Below, piece by piece: positions 57,722-64,000 of a stretch of 64,000 nucleotides of DNA (positions are counted from its first letter, which is position 1; each line of letters begins with the position of its first letter). Made by a program: the position numbers and the translations under genes. The stretch comes from Arctopsyche grandis (taxonomy: Eukaryota; Arthropoda; Insecta; Trichoptera; Hydropsychidae): assembly GCF_051622035.1 (NCBI RefSeq), contig NC_135361.1:24545205-24609204 (forward strand), given 5' to 3'. The notes under the pieces were generated by a model. The model had not been told where the DNA came from and made no database searches. It saw nothing but the letters and a program-made list of their open reading frames with translations.

Positions 57722-58012
57722 TTATTATATGTATAAATAAACTATTATACATAAATAAATATACATAAATAAATTTGCATGCACTTTGACTATTATACAT
57801 TAATAAATTTGCATGCACTTTGTTTTTCCAAGTGGTGTGTTTTTGATTAATTGAAATAAATAAGTAAACCGATTGAAGTTTCTGTTATTTTTTTCGATGT
57901 GGAATTCGCCAAACATAAATAGTTTATCTAGTCTTTGAAATAAACATCTATATGAAAGTACAGCCTTAATCGTATTTATTTACCCCGTCATAAAGTATTA
58001 AATCTAATATAT

Positions 58013-58229
58013 ATAATTCGAAAGAGACTTTGTATGTATGTAAGTTTTGGTTCGTAGAATCCGTGCCGTTAAATTTAATAAAAAAAAATAATTTTCAAAT
58101 ATAATTAAATGAAATATAACTATTCAAATAAATTTAATAAAATTTTTACTATTAGATTAGCCATGTTTAAGCGGTTTATATTACAATTACCGTGCGAAGC
58201 CGGGTAGTGCTTAACAATTTAGCCACTAG
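58013..58229 (+). mobile_element. Non-autonomous Helitron, copy H7
   Basis: Begins TCTAATATATATAATTCG after A (58012). The GCGAAGCCGGGTA motif ends near 58206, and the terminal CACTAG before T is at 58224-58229. Between them is an extra AGTGCTTAACAATTT, which is repeated immediately after the end (58229-58243). This suggests that the end shifted outwards and was duplicated. Confidence 0.84.
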
Positions 58230-59663
58230 TGCTTAACAATTTGCTTTTGCAATGTGTCGATTCTTATGGGTATTATCTGTATAGGTTATCGATTCGACGT
58301 TCATACATATACATATGTACATATGTGCGTATAATTATAATATACGGATAACTTTTATCGGTTTAAAATTGACCAGTTTCGACACGTATGCATGTATGCA
58401 AACCTTAACCGCTCAAGCTCGTATGAAAGTGTGTGCGTTTCGCAATGTTTTATGACTTCCGTCCATGAACAGAAAAAAATTAGCAACAACGTCAATCGTT
58501 TCGCAAACGATCTATGTAGGTATATAGCGGATGAATCGTTTATCTATCGCTGTCTATCACTCTTAATTTCAACAATTCGATGAGTTCACTTTCTATTCGG
58601 GCGTTTCGTAGCCCCCGGGTCGGCCCTGTTAAAACGTTGCAGGTGGATTTAGTTCTTCGGTGAGCGGAAATTATTCAATTGCTATGTGTAGATAGGTGGA
58701 TGTGTATAGTTACATTGTGCCTTCGTTATAATTTCGCATGTAGCTCAATGCCAATTAATTCGCATTGATTTGTACTATTGAAGCTTGAAGGTGGAGTTGA
58801 ATACTTATTCACTCGGAAAATTTTAAATATCTTATCATAATACCGTAATATTCTTCCTAGAAGTATGAAGTAGGTATATTTATACCTATGTACATGTACA
58901 ATTCGAGATGAAGGAAAGCAATTTTTGCTCTTCAATCATTCGATATGAGTACATATTATATTATATTATACACGTGAAGAACTTTTCGAAAAAAATATAA
59001 TTAAAACAAACAGGAAAATTCAGTTTCCCAAAATCATGAACCTTTCAGAAATAAGGAGAAACATGTCGTTTTATGTTCCTGTTTAAGAAACTTTTTAATA
59101 TACATATATACATACATATGTTGAGTTTTGAGTTCTAATTTTTTCCTTACAAAATTCTCCATGAATGTATTTCATATATTATAAGAAAAACTTTGAATAG
59201 ATATGAGATACTAAGAATAATTACTAAATAATAGAAATTTATGGCAAGAAAAGGGGGAACATTATTAAGAGAAGTGCAAAATCTATAAGATTTTTTCAGT
59301 ATTATTGATATTTTATACATTTCCAATGTATACGTATGTATTTATGTATTTGTTTCCTATACATTTTAAACTAACTTACATGATTTATCCCAAATTGGTC
59401 ATTTCATGAATATTTTCTATGCAATTTTCAGTCATTGAAAACAACACTATATTGCTTCTGATATTGTTATTATCACTAAAATGTATATTGTACAAAAAAA
59501 AACATGAAGTTGCGTTTGTCAACAAATTACTCATGATTGTATCAATGATATATTATATTAGGCAAGCTATATGTATATTATATTTCTTTGAAAGAAAATT
59601 GAGTTCATAGATCTTGATTTACTAATAATTATGTGTTTAATAAGTATATATGTATAAGTCTAT
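58230..59663. other. AT-rich non-coding DNA
   Basis: TATG runs lie near 58301-58326 and 59100-59120. A segment similar to 55598-55622 lies at 59230-59254. No gene is supported. Confidence 0.48.
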
Positions 59664-60049
59664 CTTACAGTTGTTATACATTTTGACTAGTTAGAATATA
59701 TTAAAACTATAGGTTGGTACCAGTTTGGATGGAGAGATTAGGTTTTCGTGAAAACGTCACTTTACTAGTAAATTGAGTTGAAAGTCACATTTTTGTGTTG
59801 AACACATTCTTAGAGTTATCGTAATAGAATACTCATTACCATAATTCGTAATACCCAGCAAATGTTGACGCATTATTGAATTCTAAAGCATTCATAAAAA
59901 CATTAGAATTACAATTGGCGCACATTCTTGAAATTGTATTCGCGAGCTATAATTTACTATTTGAATTGTTTTCGAATATGATTGACCTAAAACGCCAGTT
60001 GAAATAAATAACAACTGAAAATAAACTTCAACTATAACATACATATTAA
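59664..60049 (+). repeat. Repeat D, copy 2
   Basis: Aligns with 30132-30536 along most of its length (TTCGTGAAAACGTCxCxxT, ACATTATTGAATTCTA-type and GAGCTATAATTTA segments). It may start with CTTACAGTTG at about 59664, resembling the TIR of element E. Non-coding. Confidence 0.68.
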
Positions 60050-61247
60050 TATACAAATATATATTATCTTAATAGATATATAGTGCTTAAAAAACGAATA
60101 CTTTCCGACACCAGAGAAGATCTCGAACTGAAGTAAACAGGTTTAAAAACAATATTGACTAATGTATCGATTTGTACGTTGCAGAGATATTTCCCTGATC
60201 TTCCTCAAGTCGACTAGACAAAAATTCGCGCGCTTATTTTTATCTGGAGATTACATCAGATTTAAACGGGTCTCGGACATTGCAATAATAAAAGTGTAAT
60301 ACCCCGGTGATTTCGGTTTATTTATTTATTTTTCTGTTTAATTTTGGAACAACGCCGCGACACAGTGGGGCAATTAGCGTACGATTTATTCACCCAGTCT
60401 GGGCGAGAGCACGTGTATCCCTACATAATCCAGTATTTTTATACATACGCATGCAAAAACAGTGTAATTTTACAATAATAACTACTTGACGACTAGGAAA
60501 GTTTATTTTATGTAATGCTAAATCCGCCAGCAGCTGGGCTAGGGTCTTTTGTGAATGGACATGGCGACCCCGATGACCCAATTCGAGATAAACCAACCGA
60601 CCGTTTGACACTCGTGTTTTTAATAATCTGACGTTTAATTAAGCTATACATAGTAACAATGCGCTTAAAAATAGACACCACTATCGAAATAAGCGGTCGA
60701 CAACTTTCCACGATAGTGTTTTTGTGACGTGTGTTTTTGATTAGATTGATTTTTACTCGTGTATATACATACGTATGGTTTTTCGACGTGTCAACTTATG
60801 AATGACAGTTTTGTGATGATCTTTTAACCCTCCCTCACCGAAGTGGGGTATGCAAGTGCCCCAACTATGTCGTTTTCTAGGTTATAGACCCTATATTTCT
60901 TGTATTCCTATTGTATTTCAAAATGCTATTCGCACTTTTATATGTACTTTTATTACATTTGTCTTTTATTAATTTTTTATTATTTGCCTAGGGACTATCG
61001 GTTTGGTTACCTATTTAAATGTTTTAAATACATAAATAATTAATAGATCTTCAGAGGCTTTAATTTTAAATAAGTCTCAATTGAGCTGTGTACGTTACAA
61101 ATTTCTATCCAACTTTATAATCTGATTTGATTTTAAAGACGCTATTAAGGAATAAAAAAATTCTTAAACAGGCAAAGTTTTTTGATTTTCCATCTTCCAT
61201 ACCAAAAAATCCATGCACGAACTTTTGACCGAATGGACACTTGGCAT
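60050..61247. other. Non-coding DNA
   Basis: TTAACCCTCCCTCACCG at 60824 resembles a piggyBac-type terminus at TTAA and is followed by a CCGAAGTGGGG/CCCCAACT mini-stem; no second end is seen. CpG-containing patches at 60330-60620 have short frames without domain character. Confidence 0.4.
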
Positions 61248-61345
61248 TCCAATGGACATTCCAACTGGTCAAAATCTATTAAAACTGAAAATCTATCTCA
61301 ACTATATGTTGGTACCAGGTAATATAGAGAGGTTAGATTTTATTA
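61248..61345 (+). repeat. Repeat D, copy 3 (5' part)
   Basis: Matches the first ~95 bp of copies 1 and 2 (CCAACTGxTCAAAATxTATT, then TTGGTACCAGG and GAGAGGTTAG). It breaks off near 61345. Confidence 0.62.
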
Positions 61346-64000
61346 ACTTGTTGCAAATTGTACATAGGTAGTTTATACCTGGGTAGGCTTGTAATTTTAA
61401 AATTTTTTTTCATATTAAACAATTAAATACGAATATTAAGGTAATATTATTTAATAACTTAATATGCCAACACCCATGCGAGTATCAATATAATTTAAAG
61501 TATACATATATATAAGTATATACATAATAGAACAAATCAGGTGAATTACTCAATTTTATATGACGCATATATCATAGAATAGTTAGCTTAAGGGTTAATT
61601 GCTTGAACGTGTCGGTGTGTGCCCGTTGATATGTGTGTCTTCTCATTTGAAATTCTGGTCGCGTCGCAGACCACGCGCCAGAAAATGGTTTTTTTTTTTC
61701 ACGCCGTTGCTGCCCGATGCTGTGGCCAGTGGTCGACAACCTTTTCGCACGTGTCGACGCGATCACGAACACATACGAAATGACGGCGATAAGCCTCATA
61801 GGCGAGCGAGTACAACAACCTGTTTATGAGAAAAGTTGCATTCCTGGCAGAGCTCGGAGCGGGCACACCACCTGCCCGCCAGTCCGACAACTGTAAAACC
61901 TATTATACGTTTATTTATTATATTGTGATGTGTACATGTGTGTACTTTTACGTACCCTAAGTATTTTCGTCTTCACGTGCCGCCTCTGTCGCAGTCGGTC
62001 AAGAAAAAAATGAGTGTCGAGACGTGTGTGGTAGAGGGAAACGCGCGCAGATTGAGTTTTCCGGGTTGGTGTGATTTTTCCGGGTATTGATACATTGTTC
62101 TGTGAGTTTGATGTCCTTACATATATTAGTGTTGTATGATCTTGAACAATTTATCTATTGAATGTAATGTCGGATTGTTAATTGTATGTACCTACATACA
62201 TGTTGATAATCCGATATTATTTGATGGATATTTAAAAATGTTTTTTATTATCAATAAATTATGTTCACAATACATCTTATATTTATTTTAATAGCAACTA
62301 ATCTGCTGATCATTTTATGTTTTACAATTTAATTTTTTTCATTATAGTCATTATAGTATTATCTTATTTTAATGATAATATACAGCATAATAGGAAAAAA
62401 GCTCAAAAACCTATTTACAATATTCTTATTATAAATTTTAACTAAGACTATCTAAAGACTCTCTAAAGTCTCTAGTATTAACTAAAGACTCTCTAAAGTC
62501 GATGAGATGAATTAAGTATATGTATACCTGTATCTTAATGTAAGAAGTGCCTATGCCAAATTTTGACGAATTCGAAGTATGTAAGTACATATTTACTAGA
62601 AAATTATCCCACTTCTGTAGTAGAAATGCCAAAGTTATTCAATTCAAAACAAATGAGATACATAAATCTTAGGTACATATCAATGTCAATCTAATAATGC
62701 GACGTATTTTTCATCAAGTGACAATATGACACAATCGCTTCTTACACTAAGATCCAAATATACATACATATGTATATATTTTCTTTGTAGAACTGTAAAG
62801 TAGTGTAGATGATGATATTTATCAACATCTGGTACTATTCTCTGCATTAATAATATCAGATATCAATAAGTATAGAATACATTTGTTGGAATGTTTATAA
62901 CCATGCTAAGGTTGTAATGAAATTATGACTATTCTAATAATTTGAAACTAGGTAGTGTCATTGGCAAAGATCGATCATTGAAGATATGAATTCAAATATT
63001 GATTTATTTGTTTGTAACATTCGTTTTTTGTCACTATCATTTAAAATATGATTTTATTTATATACCTACATATATAGCATAACAAAACGCAATCAAAAAT
63101 GCATATTTGTACTATTTTATATACCTAAATTTTATATATTGTAATTTATTCAGTATATAAATAAAACATTGTATATTAGACACAAATCAATGTACTCAAA
63201 ACAGTAGTTTGAATTGAATTTAGTGCTTTAAACCAATGCTAAACATTTAAAACAACATTTCTCTTTGGGAAAAATGAGGAAAACCTCAGCATTTCTCCAT
63301 ACATTATTATCTCCATATATGTATTATTATTGTGTCGCTGATTTATCGCCAGTATTTGAATAAAATCACAGTATTGTCACTAAATCACAATATACACACG
63401 GAGTCTTTGGAATTTTTTAATTTGAATACATTATTATCTAAACGGCAACTTTATTAACCGTCGGGGAAATCCCGACTATATTATACGTATAAAATAATAT
63501 ACATACACATGTAACATAAAAATGTATTGATTTCTATGAGAAATCGCCAGTTACCTTTTGCCGTGCATGATAAATTGCGGTTACTAAGCAAGTGCATATT
63601 AGTTATGTGTCATTTGATTAATTATCGAGACTCATTAACGACTGTCGTTTTCTCAATAAAATTACACGATAAATTATCGCAACGTACATATGTACACAGT
63701 CACGTTTAATTCGAATCTCAAACAATATTTATATATTATATTTGCAGTAATAATCCGTCAAAGTATGTAGGTATTTTCATCGAGTCGAACTGTGCCGTGA
63801 ATCAGACGAGCAATTGCAAGAGTAAATATTTACTTATATAAATGTATCATTTATTCGGATTTAGCCTACTTGGAAATTATCGTGATTATTATCAGTTGAA
63901 TCATGTGAAAATCTCGCAATGTCGAGAATACTCATGCTAATTAATGATAAGTGCGGAATTATTGTGGTCGGAGTCATAATTTATATATTTATATGCGGGT
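61346..64000. other. Non-coding DNA to the window end
   Basis: A GC-richer patch at 61640-61890 has frames on both strands without family character. CTAAAGACTCTCTAAAGTC occurs twice (about 62451 and 62482). The rest is AT-rich with TATG runs; nothing else is recognisable. Confidence 0.48.

Overview
This is a 64 kb piece of an animal nuclear genome, most likely an insect. It is AT-rich, has almost no protein-coding sequence and is full of microsatellites built from ACAT/TATG units. Its transposable elements are of types common in insects: an RTE-clade LINE, hAT, pogo/Tigger, Tc1, Helitrons and tRNA-derived SINEs. I see nothing bacterial or viral. The insect order cannot be fixed from the sequence alone.

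Host gene content. Only one host coding exon is convincing: a spliced exon at 44857-45005 (+) with a 49-base 5' UTR and the first 33 codons of a secreted or membrane protein (signal peptide 44906-45005, AG acceptor, GTGAGT donor, phase 1). Its codons are GC-rich and sit in AT-rich DNA, and no second exon is identifiable downstream. The window therefore looks like the 5' regulatory and intronic territory of one long gene. Several GC/CpG-rich islets in the AT-rich background (75-353, 8365-8745, 17120-17640, 32330-32690, 51270-51620) carry transcription-factor-like motifs and are candidate promoters or enhancers. The 8365-8745 block, with a perfect NRF-1/ewg palindrome, is the best promoter candidate, but no exon links it to 44857.

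Mobile DNA, left to right. 0.4-1.7 kb is a four-element nest: an RTE fossil interrupted by a DNA transposon (8-bp target duplication, 100-bp inverted repeats), which is itself interrupted by a hAT MITE (8-bp duplication), plus a SINE (7-bp duplication). 4-8.3 kb is a mosaic of a TIR element, a SINE, Helitrons, two LINE remnants, a BED-finger hAT remnant and broken copies of the first DNA transposon. 9.3-10.05 kb is a degenerate ~95-bp tandem repeat. 18-19.3 kb holds two hAT MITEs. 19.56-23.24 kb is an apparently full-length RTE LINE with one intact 985-codon endonuclease/reverse-transcriptase frame. 24-26 kb holds a hAT MITE, a 16-bp satellite and a Tc1 remnant. 30-32.2 kb holds a Helitron with a perfect terminal hairpin and a pogo/Tigger element. 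33.9-41.4 kb has a hAT transposase remnant and two ~700-bp hAT copies in opposite orientation. 43.7 kb is a clean 235-bp Helitron. 45.6-46 kb is a LINE 3' end that shares a stem-loop motif with the SINE tails. 51.9-52.6 kb is a near-palindromic 150-bp hairpin element next to a foldback-like element built from inverted arrays of a 9-bp motif. 56.7-58.2 kb holds a SINE and two Helitrons, and 59.7-61.3 kb holds more copies of an unnamed repeat.

How the parts relate. The intact RTE is a plausible source of the three RTE fragments. The SINE family shares its 3' end motif with the LINE end at 45.9 kb, which suggests a LINE/SINE partnership. The small Helitrons carry no Rep/helicase gene and must have been moved by an autonomous copy elsewhere. 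All family names come from motifs read by eye; no database search was possible.
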